NCBI RefSeq assembly: GCF_002803155.1
Contig: NZ_NNBP01000001.1
Location: forward strand, 186,001 to 250,000
DNA length: 64,000 bases
Origin: Streptomyces sp. CB02959
GTDB taxonomy: Bacteria; Actinomycetota; Actinomycetes; Streptomycetales; Streptomycetaceae
Direction: 5' to 3'
The position numbers were made by a program, and so were the translations under genes. Positions 8,508 to 16,344 of this stretch are shown one piece after another. Numbering within the stretch: position 1 is the stretch's first letter; every line of letters begins with the position of its first letter. Below the pieces are notes generated by a model. It was not told the DNA's origin. It saw only the letters and a list, made by a program, of their open reading frames with translations, and ran no database searches.

Positions 8508-8612
8508 GCTGGTCTGGCTCCTGTCGGGTCTCGGTCTACCGGAATGCCCGGTTCCACCGTCCCTCCATGATCCCTCGCGCTGCGCCTCCGGAGGCGGGTG
8601 GCCCCGGAAACG

Positions 8613-8638
8613 AAAAAACCCCTCGCGGGTGCGAGAGG
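8613..8638 (-). promoter_or_regulatory. Intrinsic terminator/attenuator in the cimA leader
   Basis: Read on the - strand, an 8-bp stem (CCTCTCGC / GCGAGGGG with one G-U pair) and ACCC loop are followed directly by six T residues (8618-8613). It lies 106 bp before the cimA ATG. A U-tract terminator in this high-GC genome, upstream of an amino-acid biosynthetic gene and in the same orientation, is best read as an attenuator. The ilvB leader at 35.2 kb has the same layout. Confidence 0.75.
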
Positions 8639-8694
8639 TCTGCGCGCGGGTCTGGGACGACGATGGCCGCACCGTACTCGGGTCGTACGGGCGG

Positions 8695-8730
8695 TCACTG
8701 CGGACCGGCGCGCCTGCTGCCAATAATCAT
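8695..8730 (-). CDS. Possible cimA leader peptide MIIGSRRAGPQ
   Basis: An 11-codon ORF starts ATG ATT ATT and ends in TGA ~57 bp before the terminator hairpin. Two consecutive ATT isoleucine codons are unusual, since ATC is strongly preferred here, and would suit attenuation by isoleucine supply. An in-frame GTG at 8745 would extend it by five residues. No Shine-Dalgarno is visible, and the same GATTAT stretch could instead be a -10 promoter element. The leader-peptide reading is therefore tentative. Confidence 0.35.
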   Translation of the reverse strand: MIIGSRRAGPQ

Positions 8731-8788
8731 GGCGAACGAGAGCACGGGGGCAGTCTGGCACACGACCACCCCCGCCACCCCGTCCGTC

Positions 8789-10105
8789 TCAGGATGCGAG
8801 CACGCGCTCGGCGGTGCCGTCGCCGGCCCCCTTGCCGACCCGGTGCAGATCGATGGTGCGGGTCTCCCGCATCGTCAGGTAGACGACCAGCGAGACCGCC
8901 GCGCAGCCGGAGACGTACCAGTAGAAGCCGGACTCGATGCCGCCGTTCTTGAACCACAGGGCGACGTACTCGGCGGTGCCGCCGAAGAGGGCGTTGGCGA
9001 TGGCGTACGGCAGGGCGACGCCCAGCGCGCGGATGCCGGTCGGGAACAGCTCGGCCTTCACACAGGCGTTGATCGAGGTGTAGCCGGTGACCACGACCAG
9101 GGCCAGCAGCGACAGGCCCAGGGCCGGCCAGAAGGAGCCGGCGTGCTTGAGCAGCGTCATGATCGGCACGGTCAGGAAGGTCGAGCCGACGGCGAAGGTG
9201 ATCAGCAGCGGACGGCGGCCGATCCGGTCCGACAGCCTGCCGGCCAGCGGCTGCAGGCACATGAAGAGGAACAGCGCGCAGAAGCTCACCAGGGAGGCGG
9301 TCGGCTTGGACAGTCCGGCGCTGCCCGAGAGGTACTTGGTGAGGTAGGTGGTGTACGTGTAGTACGCCACCGTGCCGCCCATGGTGAGCGCCATGACCAG
9401 GAACGCCTCGCGCTTGTGGGCCCACAGCGCCTTCATGGTGCCGCGGTCGGGGTCGGTCCGGGCCCCGTCGTCCTCGGCGTAGACCTCGGTCTCCAGCATG
9501 CTGCGGCGCAGGTAGAAGACGATGCCCGCGCCGAGCGCGCCGACGATGAACGGGATCCGCCAGGCCCAGCTGTGCAGCGCCTGCTCGGACATGCTGCGCT
9601 GGAGGACGATCTGGAGGCCCAGGCCCACCAGCTGGCCGGCAGTCATCGACACGTACTGGAAGCTGGAGGCGAAGCCGCGGCGGTCCGGCGCGGACGCCTC
9701 GGTGAGGTAGGTGGCGCTGGCCGCGTACTCGCCGCCGACCGACAGCCCCTGGAGCATCCGGGCCACCAGCAGCACCGCGATACCGCCGTAGCCGGCGACC
9801 GCGTAGGTGGGGGCGACGGCGATCAGGACGGCCGAGGCGGACATCAGGGTGACGGTCAGGGTGAGCGCGGCCTTGCGGCCCCGGCGGTCACCGACCCGGC
9901 CGAGCAGCCAGCCGCCGACCGGGCGCATGAAGAAGCCGACGGCGAAGATCCCCATGGTGTTCATGAGGTTGGCGGTGTCGTTCCCCTTGGGGAAGAACGC
10001 GTCGGCGAAGTACACCGCGAAACTGGCGTAGACGAACCAGTCGAACCACTCGACCATGTTGCCGGCCGAGCCGACCCAGATCTTCTTCCATTGCTCTCGT
10101 CCCAT
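8789..10105 (-). CDS. MFS transporter, metabolite:H+ symporter (MHS) family
   Basis: A 438-aa, 12-helix membrane permease. Diagnostic features are GNMVEWFDWFVYASFAVYF in helix 1 and the MFS loop motif GRVGDRRGRKAAL after helix 2. RRPLLI follows helix 8, and there is a short C-terminal cytoplasmic tail. MHS members import dicarboxylates, betaine/proline or aromatic acids with protons. It is the last gene of a - strand block after TetR, agmatine deiminase and urease, with a 155-bp gap from the TetR gene. That context suggests uptake of a nitrogenous or organic-acid substrate. The substrate is not predictable from sequence. Confidence 0.9.
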   Translation of the reverse strand: MGREQWKKIWVGSAGNMVEWFDWFVYASFAVYFADAFFPKGNDTANLMNTMGIFAVGFFMRPVGGWLLGRVGDRRGRKAALTLTVTLMSASAVLIAVAPTYAVAGYGGIAVLLVARMLQGLSVGGEYAASATYLTEASAPDRRGFASSFQYVSMTAGQLVGLGLQIVLQRSMSEQALHSWAWRIPFIVGALGAGIVFYLRRSMLETEVYAEDDGARTDPDRGTMKALWAHKREAFLVMALTMGGTVAYYTYTTYLTKYLSGSAGLSKPTASLVSFCALFLFMCLQPLAGRLSDRIGRRPLLITFAVGSTFLTVPIMTLLKHAGSFWPALGLSLLALVVVTGYTSINACVKAELFPTGIRALGVALPYAIANALFGGTAEYVALWFKNGGIESGFYWYVSGCAAVSLVVYLTMRETRTIDLHRVGKGAGDGTAERVLAS

Positions 10106-10260
10106 AGCCGATCACGGTCGCGGACCGACGGGCGGTCGGCAAGGGCCCGGGCGGCAACGATCACGCGTACTTGCGTGCGTTGTGGTCACGGGCGCGGGGT
10201 GCGGGCGGCGGCGGGGCGGAGCGGAAGCGATCGGTCCGGAGACGGTCGGCCCGTCGGCGG

Positions 10261-10878
10261 TCAGTCCGCCGGCGGGGTGAGCGCTTCGTCGAGGAACTGC
10301 CGGACCTCGCGGCCCACCTGTTCCCGGTCGGTGCCGGGGAGGCCGACGACGAGGTGGGTGCCGAAGCCGTCGAGGAGGGCCCGGGTGCGGGTGGCGAAGC
10401 GCTCCGCGTCGACGGCCCGGAACTCGCCCTTGGAGGCGCCCTCGACGAGGAGGGCGACCAGGTCGCGGTGCCAGGCCAGCTCCAGGTCGAGCTGGCGCTC
10501 CCGGGTCTCCTCGTCGGCGTTCTGGGAGCGCACCCAGACCTCCAGCCACAGGGTCCAGCGCGGATCGCGGTGGCCTTCGGGGAGGTAGAGGTCGACCAGG
10601 GCGTCCAGGCGCTCCCGGACGGGGCCCCGGCCGGCGAGGGCGGCCCGGCGCTCGGCGCCGAGCTGCTCCTCGCTCCACTGGAGGGTCTGGAGCAGCAGCT
10701 CGTCCTTGGTACCGAAGTAGTAGAGGATGTGGCCGCTGCTCATGCCGACCTCGCGGCCCAGTCCCGCCATGGTCAGCCGGTCCAGCCCCTCGGCGGCGAT
10801 GGTGGCCATCGCCGCGGCCAGCACCTGCTCGCGCGGCTGGCTGAGCCGCCGCCGGGGACGGCGTACGGGACCGGGCAC
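10261..10878 (-). CDS. TetR/AcrR family transcriptional regulator
   Basis: A 205-aa regulator. The N-terminal helix-turn-helix spans ~residues 15-62 (REQVLAAAMATIAAEGLDRL ... GHILYYFGTKDELL), followed by an all-helical ligand domain. The resemblance is closest to BetI-type TetR proteins. The GTG at 10876-10878 has GGAGG ~6 nt upstream. It lies 42 bp after agmatine deiminase in the same direction. It is the only local regulator of the agmatine/urease/permease block, so it is the prime candidate to bind the palindromes at 12052-12064 or 14559-14682. That assignment is an inference. Confidence 0.92.
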   Translation of the reverse strand: MPGPVRRPRRRLSQPREQVLAAAMATIAAEGLDRLTMAGLGREVGMSSGHILYYFGTKDELLLQTLQWSEEQLGAERRAALAGRGPVRERLDALVDLYLPEGHRDPRWTLWLEVWVRSQNADEETRERQLDLELAWHRDLVALLVEGASKGEFRAVDAERFATRTRALLDGFGTHLVVGLPGTDREQVGREVRQFLDEALTPPAD

Positions 10879-10920
10879 GGGGACCTCCGGGGTCGGGACG
10901 GGCTGTCGGTCAGAGATGCC

Positions 10921-11961
10921 TCAGACCTTCGGCTGCTGCTGGGTGATGCAGTGGACACCGCCACCCGCTGCGAAGATCGTACGGGCGTCCACCAGGGTGA
11001 CGGTCCGCCCGGGGAACAGCCGGCGGAAGATCGCGGCCGCCTCCTCGTCCCGCGGGTCGTCGAAGGCGCACAGCACGATGCCGTCGTTGCACTGAAGATG
11101 GTTGATGTAGGAGTAGTCGACCAGCTCGCCGTCCTCCTCGATGACGGTCGGCGCCGGGATCTGAACGACCTCCAGCCGGCGGCCCCGGGCGTCGGTGGCA
11201 TCGCCCAGCACCTTGACGATCTCGTTGCAGATCGCGTGGTCGGGGTGGTCGGGGTTCGGCTGGGTGTGGACCATCACCACGCCGGGGCGGGCGAAGGCGG
11301 CGACGATGTCCACGTGGCCGCGGGTGCCGAACTGGCCGTAGTCGGCGTACAGGCCGCGGGGCAGCCAGATCGCCTTGGTGGTGCCGAGGTGGGCGTGGAT
11401 CTCGGCCTCGACCTCCTCCTTGGTGCGGCCGGGGTTGCGGCCCGGGTCGAGCTGCACGGTCTCGGTGAGCAGCACGGTGCCCTCGCCGTCGACGTGGATG
11501 CCGCCGCCCTCGTTGACCAGCGGGGTGGCGTAGCGGCGGGCCCCGGCGAGCCCGGCGACCTGCTCGGCGATCTTCGCGTCGCGGTCCCAGGCGGCCCATT
11601 CCTGGGCGCCCCAGCCGTTGAACACCCAGTCCACGGCGGCCAGTTCGCCCTGGTCGTCGGTGAGGAAGGTGGGGCCGATGTCGCGCATCCAGGCGTCGTC
11701 GAGGGGGCGCTCGACCAGGTCGATGCCGTCGCCGAGCAGGGCGCGGGCGCCCTCCAGCTGGCCGGGGCCGGCCACCACGGTGACCGGCTCGTACTGCCGG
11801 ACCGCGCGGGCGACCGCGGCCCAGGCGGTGCGGGCCTCGGCGAGCGTCTCGCCGCCCTCGGTGCCGAAGGTGAAGTTGGGGCCGGGCCAGGCCATCCAGG
11901 TGCGCTCGTGCGGGGCCCACTCGGGGGGCATGCGGAAGCCGTCGGCGGCGGGCGTGTTCAT
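10921..11961 (-). CDS. aguA: Agmatine deiminase / peptidyl-arginine deiminase family
   Basis: A 346-aa guanidino-group hydrolase. The family signatures are present: MPPEWAPHERTWMAWP at the N-terminus, WMRDIGPTFL with the active-site Asp, VNEGGGIHVDGEGT, GHVDIVAAF with the catalytic His, and the C-terminal GGGVHCITQQQP carrying the nucleophilic Cys. It converts agmatine to N-carbamoylputrescine and ammonia. The ATG at 11961 has GAGGACC upstream. It lies between urease and TetR on the same strand. No N-carbamoylputrescine amidohydrolase (aguB) is nearby. Some members of the family act on other guanidino compounds, which would fit a urease neighbour. Confidence 0.9.
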   Translation of the reverse strand: MNTPAADGFRMPPEWAPHERTWMAWPGPNFTFGTEGGETLAEARTAWAAVARAVRQYEPVTVVAGPGQLEGARALLGDGIDLVERPLDDAWMRDIGPTFLTDDQGELAAVDWVFNGWGAQEWAAWDRDAKIAEQVAGLAGARRYATPLVNEGGGIHVDGEGTVLLTETVQLDPGRNPGRTKEEVEAEIHAHLGTTKAIWLPRGLYADYGQFGTRGHVDIVAAFARPGVVMVHTQPNPDHPDHAICNEIVKVLGDATDARGRRLEVVQIPAPTVIEEDGELVDYSYINHLQCNDGIVLCAFDDPRDEEAAAIFRRLFPGRTVTLVDARTIFAAGGGVHCITQQQPKV

Positions 11962-12051
11962 ACGGGTCCTCGGTCCTCGGAGGTGCGCGCGGGGTCGCGG
12001 AGCGGAAGAGAGCGGGGCGGGACGGGGCGGGGCCGCCTGCCGGGTGTCCCT

Positions 12052-12064
12052 GTAACGGTGTTAC
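12052..12064. promoter_or_regulatory. Palindrome GTAAC-GGT-GTTAC upstream of agmatine deiminase
   Basis: A perfect 5+5-bp palindrome with a 3-bp centre lies 91 bp upstream of the agmatine deiminase start, in the 178-bp gap after ureC. Size and symmetry suit a TetR-type half-site pair. It may be an operator for the downstream aguA-tetR unit. Confidence 0.35.
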
Positions 12065-12139
12065 GGAGCGGATGGCCCGGCGGCCCCGGGCGTCGTCGGA
12101 GGTGTCCGGTCGGCGCAGTGCGCGGCCGCGGACGTCTCG

Positions 12140-13834
12140 TCAGAGGAAGTAGAGCCTGGACAGCGAGACCGTGTCGGCCGGTTCGGAGCGCATCGGGTCG
12201 CCGTCGAGGGTGACCAGTCCGCTGCGTTCGTCGACCTGGACGTCGCCGACCCGGGCGTTGTGGATCAGGTTGCGGGGGCCGATGCCGCGGGTGCCGCGGA
12301 CCGCGACCCGGCGCCGGCGGGTGGGCATCCCGTCGCCGCCCTGCTCGACCGCGGCGCCGGCGACGAAGGCCACCGAGATCTCGGCCGGGGTCGCGCCGTG
12401 CGCGCCGAACTGCGGGCCGAGCACGAGGGGTTCGCAGGTGTCGGTGGCGGCGTTGGGGTCGCCGGTGACGCCGTAGGCGGGGAAGCCGGACTTGAGCACC
12501 AGTTGGGGTTTGGCGCCGAAGAACTGCGGCTTCCACAGCACGATGTCCGCCATCTTGCCGACCTCGATCGATCCGATCTCGTGCGAGAGGCCGTGGGCGA
12601 TGGCGGGGTTGATGGTGAGTTTGGCGATGTAGCGCAGTACGCGGGCGTTGTCGTCGTGGGCGCCGTCGCCGTCCATCGGGCCGAGTTCGGCCTTCATCTT
12701 GCCGGCCATGGCGAAGGTGCGGCGGACGGTCTCGCCGGCCCGGCCCATGCCCTGGGCGTCGGAGGAGGTGATGCCGATCGCCCCGAGGTCGTGCAGTACG
12801 TCCTCGGCGCCCATCGTGCCGGCCCGGATGCGGTCGCGGGCCATCGCGGCGTCGCCGGGCAGGTCCGTCTTGAGGTCGTGGACCGAGACGATCATGCCGT
12901 AGTGCTCGGCGACCGCGTCCCGCCCGAACGGCAGGGTGGGGTTGGTCGAGGAGCCGATGACGTTGGGGACACCGGCCATCTTCAGCACGTTGGGGACGTG
13001 CCCGCCGCCGCAGCCCTCGATGTGGAAGGCGTGGATCGTCCGGCCGTCCAGGACCCGCAGGGTGTCCTCGACGGTGAGGCACTCGTTGAGGCCGTCGCTG
13101 TGCAGCGCGACCTGGACGTCGTACTCCTCGGCGACCCGCAGGGCGGTGTCCAGCGCGCGGGCGTGCGCACCCATGTCCTCGTGCACCTTGAAGCCCAGGG
13201 CGCCGCCCTCGGCCAGCGCCTCGACCAGCGGCGCCTCGCCGGAGGACGAACCGCGGCCCAGGAAGCCGATGTTGACCGGCCAGGCGTCGAAGGCGTTGAA
13301 CGCGTGGCGCAGCGCCCAGGGGGAGTTGACGCCGACGCCCCAGACCGGACCGAACTCCTGCCCGATGATCGTGGTCACGCCGGAGGCCAGCGAGGCTTCC
13401 ATCACCCGCGGGGAGAGCAGGTGGACGTGGGTGTCCACGGCGCCGGCGGTGGCGATCATGCCCTCACCGGAGACGATCGAGGTGCCGGTGCCGACGACGA
13501 CGTCGACGCCGTCGAGGGTGTCGGGGTTGCCGGCCCGCCCGATGGCGTGGATGCGCCCCTCGCGGATGCCGATGGAGGTCTTGCGGATGCCCTGGACCGC
13601 GTCGATGACCAGGACGTTGCTGATCACCACGTCGCAGGTCTCGCGCAGCGACGCGGCCTTGAGGTGCATCCCGTCGCGGGCGGTCTTGCCGAAGCCGGCC
13701 AGGAACTCCTCGCCCGACTTCTGCGAGTCGGACTCCACCCGGACCACCAGGCCGGAGTCGCCGAGGACCACCCGGTCACCGGCCCGCGGGCCGTGGACCG
13801 AGGCGTACTCGTAAGGATCGATGCTCGGGCTCAT
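12140..13834 (-). CDS. ureC: Urease subunit alpha, divergent type
   Basis: A 564-aa catalytic urease subunit hydrolysing urea to ammonia and carbamate. All nickel ligands can be placed by alignment with classical UreC: DTHVHLL (two His), the carbamylated Lys in GFKVHEDMG, ALHSDGLNE, FHIEGCGGGH, and the Asp in TSSDAQGMGR. Differences from classical UreC are visible. HEDWG is HEDMG, and the mobile-flap C-H-H triad is V-H-D, so the flap Cys is replaced while the general-acid His remains. The ATG overlaps the stop of the fused gamma/beta gene (ATGA at 13831-13834). No ureE, F, G or D is in the window, so maturation must come from elsewhere. Confidence 0.93.
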   Translation of the reverse strand: MSPSIDPYEYASVHGPRAGDRVVLGDSGLVVRVESDSQKSGEEFLAGFGKTARDGMHLKAASLRETCDVVISNVLVIDAVQGIRKTSIGIREGRIHAIGRAGNPDTLDGVDVVVGTGTSIVSGEGMIATAGAVDTHVHLLSPRVMEASLASGVTTIIGQEFGPVWGVGVNSPWALRHAFNAFDAWPVNIGFLGRGSSSGEAPLVEALAEGGALGFKVHEDMGAHARALDTALRVAEEYDVQVALHSDGLNECLTVEDTLRVLDGRTIHAFHIEGCGGGHVPNVLKMAGVPNVIGSSTNPTLPFGRDAVAEHYGMIVSVHDLKTDLPGDAAMARDRIRAGTMGAEDVLHDLGAIGITSSDAQGMGRAGETVRRTFAMAGKMKAELGPMDGDGAHDDNARVLRYIAKLTINPAIAHGLSHEIGSIEVGKMADIVLWKPQFFGAKPQLVLKSGFPAYGVTGDPNAATDTCEPLVLGPQFGAHGATPAEISVAFVAGAAVEQGGDGMPTRRRRVAVRGTRGIGPRNLIHNARVGDVQVDERSGLVTLDGDPMRSEPADTVSLSRLYFL

Positions 13835-14535
13835 GCCTGCTCCTCCGCTCCCAGGTAGCCACAGGCGGCGGCCCGCCGCAGCGCTTCGTTCTTGGCGCCC
13901 GGCGCGTCGAGCGGGCCGTCGACCAGCCCGGCGAAGCCGATCGCGATCCGGTCGCCGCCGATCGGCACCAGGCCGACCTCCGAGGACCCGCCGACGTCGA
14001 ACCGCACCGACGAGCCGGCCGGGACGCACAGCCGCATGCCGTAGGCGGCGGCGCGGTCGAACTCCAACCGGGGGTTGGCCTCGAAGAAGTGGAAGTGCGA
14101 GGTGACGCTGATCGGCACGGTCGCGGTGTTGCGCACCGCGATCACCACGGCGGGCTCGGGCTCGGGGTCGGCCGGGCCGGGCAGCACGGCGCCGGGCGCC
14201 CGCGTCGCCCCGCCGGGCTCCGCGAGGGGTTCGGCGCCGATCGGGTCGGTGACCACCGCGAGCCGGGAGCCGTCGTCGAAGACGGCCTCCACGTGCACCT
14301 CGGTGACGACGTCGGCCACCCCCGGCAGGACATCCTCCGGGCCCAGCACGCTGCGGGCCGCCTCGATGGCCTGAGCGAGGCGGCGCCCGTCCCGCGCCGC
14401 CTCGCAGACTGTGTCCGCGATCAACGCGGTCGCCTCGGGCACGTTCAGCTTCAGGCCGCGGGCCCGGCGCGCCCGCGCCAGTTCGGCCGCACCGAACAGC
14501 AGCAGCCGGTCGCGTTCTGTCGGGGTGAGCCGCAT
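13831..14535 (-). CDS. Fused urease gamma/beta subunit
   Basis: A 234-aa fusion. Residues 1-100 are urease gamma (MRLTPTERDRLLLFGAAELA, LNVPEATALI). After an acidic/Pro linker, residues ~125-234 are urease beta (TSHFHFFEANPRLEFDR, GMRLCVPAGSSVRFD). Such gamma-beta fusions are known in some actinobacteria and Helicobacter. The ATG is preceded by GGGAGGAAG. It is translationally coupled to ureC and divergent from the NCS1 permease. Its promoter region carries copy 1 of the triple palindrome. Confidence 0.93.
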   Translation of the reverse strand: MRLTPTERDRLLLFGAAELARARRARGLKLNVPEATALIADTVCEAARDGRRLAQAIEAARSVLGPEDVLPGVADVVTEVHVEAVFDDGSRLAVVTDPIGAEPLAEPGGATRAPGAVLPGPADPEPEPAVVIAVRNTATVPISVTSHFHFFEANPRLEFDRAAAYGMRLCVPAGSSVRFDVGGSSEVGLVPIGGDRIAIGFAGLVDGPLDAPGAKNEALRRAAACGYLGAEEQA

Positions 14536-14558
14536 CCTGTCACTTCCTCCCGCTTGAA

Positions 14559-14574
14559 TTGAGCATCACTCTAA
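14559..14574. promoter_or_regulatory. Triple palindrome, copy 1: TTGAGCATCACTCTAA
   Basis: First of three related 16-bp sites with the core GAGC-RTCR-CTC, centred at 14566. It lies 24 bp upstream of the urease gamma/beta start and overlaps a possible - strand -10 element (TAGAGT). Probably a repressor site for urease. Confidence 0.6.
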
Positions 14575-14576
14575 CT

Positions 14577-14593
14577 CGGAATTCATCATTCCG
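14577..14593. promoter_or_regulatory. Second inverted-repeat type CGGAAT-N5-ATTCCG
   Basis: Perfect 6-bp arms with a 5-bp centre lie between copies 1 and 2 of the triple palindrome. The sequence differs from theirs, so a second regulator may act in this divergent region. Confidence 0.35.
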
Positions 14594-14599
14594 AAACCA

Positions 14600-14629
14600 T
14601 TGACCTAGGCAGCAACTGTGCTTCATATT
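14600..14629 (+). promoter_or_regulatory. Possible promoter of the NCS1 permease
   Basis: TTGACC (14600-14605), an 18-bp spacer and CATATT (14624-14629) form a reasonable vegetative promoter. The predicted start falls within palindrome copy 2, which would allow repression. Confidence 0.4.
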
Positions 14630-14643
14630 GAGCGTCGCTCTAG
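14628..14643. promoter_or_regulatory. Triple palindrome, copy 2: TTGAGCGTCGCTCTAG
   Basis: The most symmetric of the three copies: the core GAGCG-T-CGCTC (14630-14640) is a perfect palindrome around one base. It overlaps the predicted -10 and start of the permease promoter. The centre is 69 bp from copy 1 and 40 bp from copy 3. Confidence 0.6.
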
Positions 14644-14666
14644 AAGATGGCTTGATCTGATCATTT

Positions 14667-14682
14667 TTAGAGCATCACTCAA
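14667..14682. promoter_or_regulatory. Triple palindrome, copy 3: TTAGAGCATCACTCAA
   Basis: The core GAGCATCACTC (14670-14680) is identical to copy 1. Copies 2 and 3 lie 40 bp apart, close to four helical turns, so bound dimers would sit on the same DNA face. Confidence 0.6.
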
Positions 14683-14803
14683 ATGATCTCGCAGCAGCGA
14701 GCACGCGCTTCGTACGCACCGACGAACGAAGCCCTTGTCCACGACGGAGCACCGCGCCCAGCACCGCTTCTCACACCTGTTCCGGCCTCTCAGGGGAGCC
14801 CTC

Positions 14804-16255
14804 ATGCCGATAGAACAACGCGGAGTCGACACGATCCCGGACGAGGAGCGCACAAGCAGCCCTCGCGACCTCGTCTCCATCCTGCTCGGCTCGAACCTCG
14901 CACTCGGCGTTGTGATCTTCGGCTGGCTACCCGTCTCCTTCGGCCTCGGCTTCTGGGGCTCGGTCACCTCCCTCGCGGCCGGCACCCTGGTCGGCGCGCT
15001 GCTGACCGCGCCGCTCGCCCTGGTCTCGCTGCGCAGCGCGACCAACCTCTCCACCAGCAGCGGCGCCTTCTTCGGCGTCCGCGGGCGGCTCATCGGCTCG
15101 GTGATCGGCCTGCTGCTCTCGCTCGGCTACACCGCGCTGACCCTCTGGGTCGGCGGGGACGCCATGGTCGACTGTCTCCACCGCCTCATCGGCCTGCCGG
15201 CCGACGGGGCGGCGTACACGATCGTCTACGCGGTGCTGGCCGCCGCCACCGCCGTCGGCGCGGTCTACGGCTACAAGGTGCTGCTGCGGCTCAGCAAGGT
15301 GCTCTCGATCGGCCTGACGATCCTGCTGGCGATCGGCGTCTTCGCCTTCGCGCACCACTTCACCACCGGCCCGATCCCCGGCGTCCACTACGCCCTGGGC
15401 GGCTACTGGCAGACCTGGCTGCTCTCCGCGGTCTCGGCCGGCCTCAGCGGCCCGATCGCCTTCATCACCCTGCTCGGCGACTACAGCCGCTACATCTCCC
15501 CCCGCCGGCACAGCTCCAAGGCGGTCTTCGGCGCCACCTACCTGGGCCTGGTCCTCGGTCTGCTGGTGCCGCAGCTGTTCGGGACGTTCAGCGCGCTCGC
15601 GGTCGGCGCCGGCTCCGACTACGCCGGGCCGCTGGTCGCCGGCGCGCCCCTGTGGTACCTGGTCTTCCTGCTGCTCAACGCCTCGGCCGGGTCCGCGGGC
15701 AACTCCGGTCTGATGCTCTACAGCATGGGCCTGGACCTGGACGCGATCCTGCCGCGCGCCACCCGCACCCAGGCCACCTACGTCGTCGCCGGGCTCTCCA
15801 CCGCGCTGGTCTACATCGGCCACTTCCTGTGGGACGCGCAGAACGCGATGACCGCCTTCGTCCTCCTCATGACCGCCATCGGAACCCCGTGGGCGGTCAT
15901 CACCGTGATCGGCTTCGTCCGCTGCCGCGGCGTCTACGACCCGGACTCGCTCCAGGTCTACAACCGCGGCACGGTCGGCGGCGTGTACTGGTTCAAGGCC
16001 GGCTGGAACGTCCAGGCCGCCATCGCCTGGGCGCTCGGCTCCGCGGTCGGCCTGCTGGCCGTGGGCTCCCCCTACGAGGGGCCGCTGCTGAAGTACACCG
16101 GCGGGATCGACATGAGCTTCCTGCTGGCCGCCGCCACCGCCGCGCTCGTCTACCTGCTCCTGGTCGCCCGGCAGCCGCGCCCGGTCCCGCCGCTGCGCGC
16201 GGCCGGCGCCGGCGCGCCCACCGCCGCGCCGAAGAGCCCCACCAAGGTCGGCTGA
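14804..16255 (+). CDS. NCS1 family permease (cytosine/purine/allantoin type)
   Basis: A 483-aa membrane protein with ~12 hydrophobic helices and NCS1-type features: a short SPRDLVSILLGSNLALGV first helix, GDYSRYISP in the middle, and LNASAGSAGNSGLMLYSMG after it. The family imports nucleobases, allantoin, hydantoin or related nitrogen compounds with Na+ or H+. The ATG at 14804 has AGGGGAG 6 nt upstream; a TTG 69 bp earlier lacks a ribosome site. It is divergent from urease and shares the palindrome-containing region, so it probably brings in a compound whose breakdown yields urea or ammonia. The substrate is inferred only. Confidence 0.88.
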   Translation: MPIEQRGVDTIPDEERTSSPRDLVSILLGSNLALGVVIFGWLPVSFGLGFWGSVTSLAAGTLVGALLTAPLALVSLRSATNLSTSSGAFFGVRGRLIGSVIGLLLSLGYTALTLWVGGDAMVDCLHRLIGLPADGAAYTIVYAVLAAATAVGAVYGYKVLLRLSKVLSIGLTILLAIGVFAFAHHFTTGPIPGVHYALGGYWQTWLLSAVSAGLSGPIAFITLLGDYSRYISPRRHSSKAVFGATYLGLVLGLLVPQLFGTFSALAVGAGSDYAGPLVAGAPLWYLVFLLLNASAGSAGNSGLMLYSMGLDLDAILPRATRTQATYVVAGLSTALVYIGHFLWDAQNAMTAFVLLMTAIGTPWAVITVIGFVRCRGVYDPDSLQVYNRGTVGGVYWFKAGWNVQAAIAWALGSAVGLLAVGSPYEGPLLKYTGGIDMSFLLAAATAALVYLLLVARQPRPVPPLRAAGAGAPTAAPKSPTKVG

Positions 16256-16277
16256 CCACCGGCACCGCACGGTGAAC

Positions 16278-16320
16278 CGCGCGAGGCCGCCCCGGCATCC
16301 TGCCGGGGCGGCCTCGCGCG
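16278..16320. terminator. Perfect 20-bp stem terminator
   Basis: Arms 16278-16297 and 16301-16320 are perfectly complementary with a TCC loop. It lies between the convergent NCS1 permease and ilvE genes and is bidirectional. Confidence 0.85.
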
Positions 16321-16344
16321 TGCCTACGGGCCAGGGGCCACGCG

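Noticed and set aside
14735..14803. TTG start extending the NCS1 permease by 23 residues
   Set aside because: There is no ribosome site, the extension is His/Arg-rich, and the ATG at 14804 has AGGGGAG at ideal spacing.
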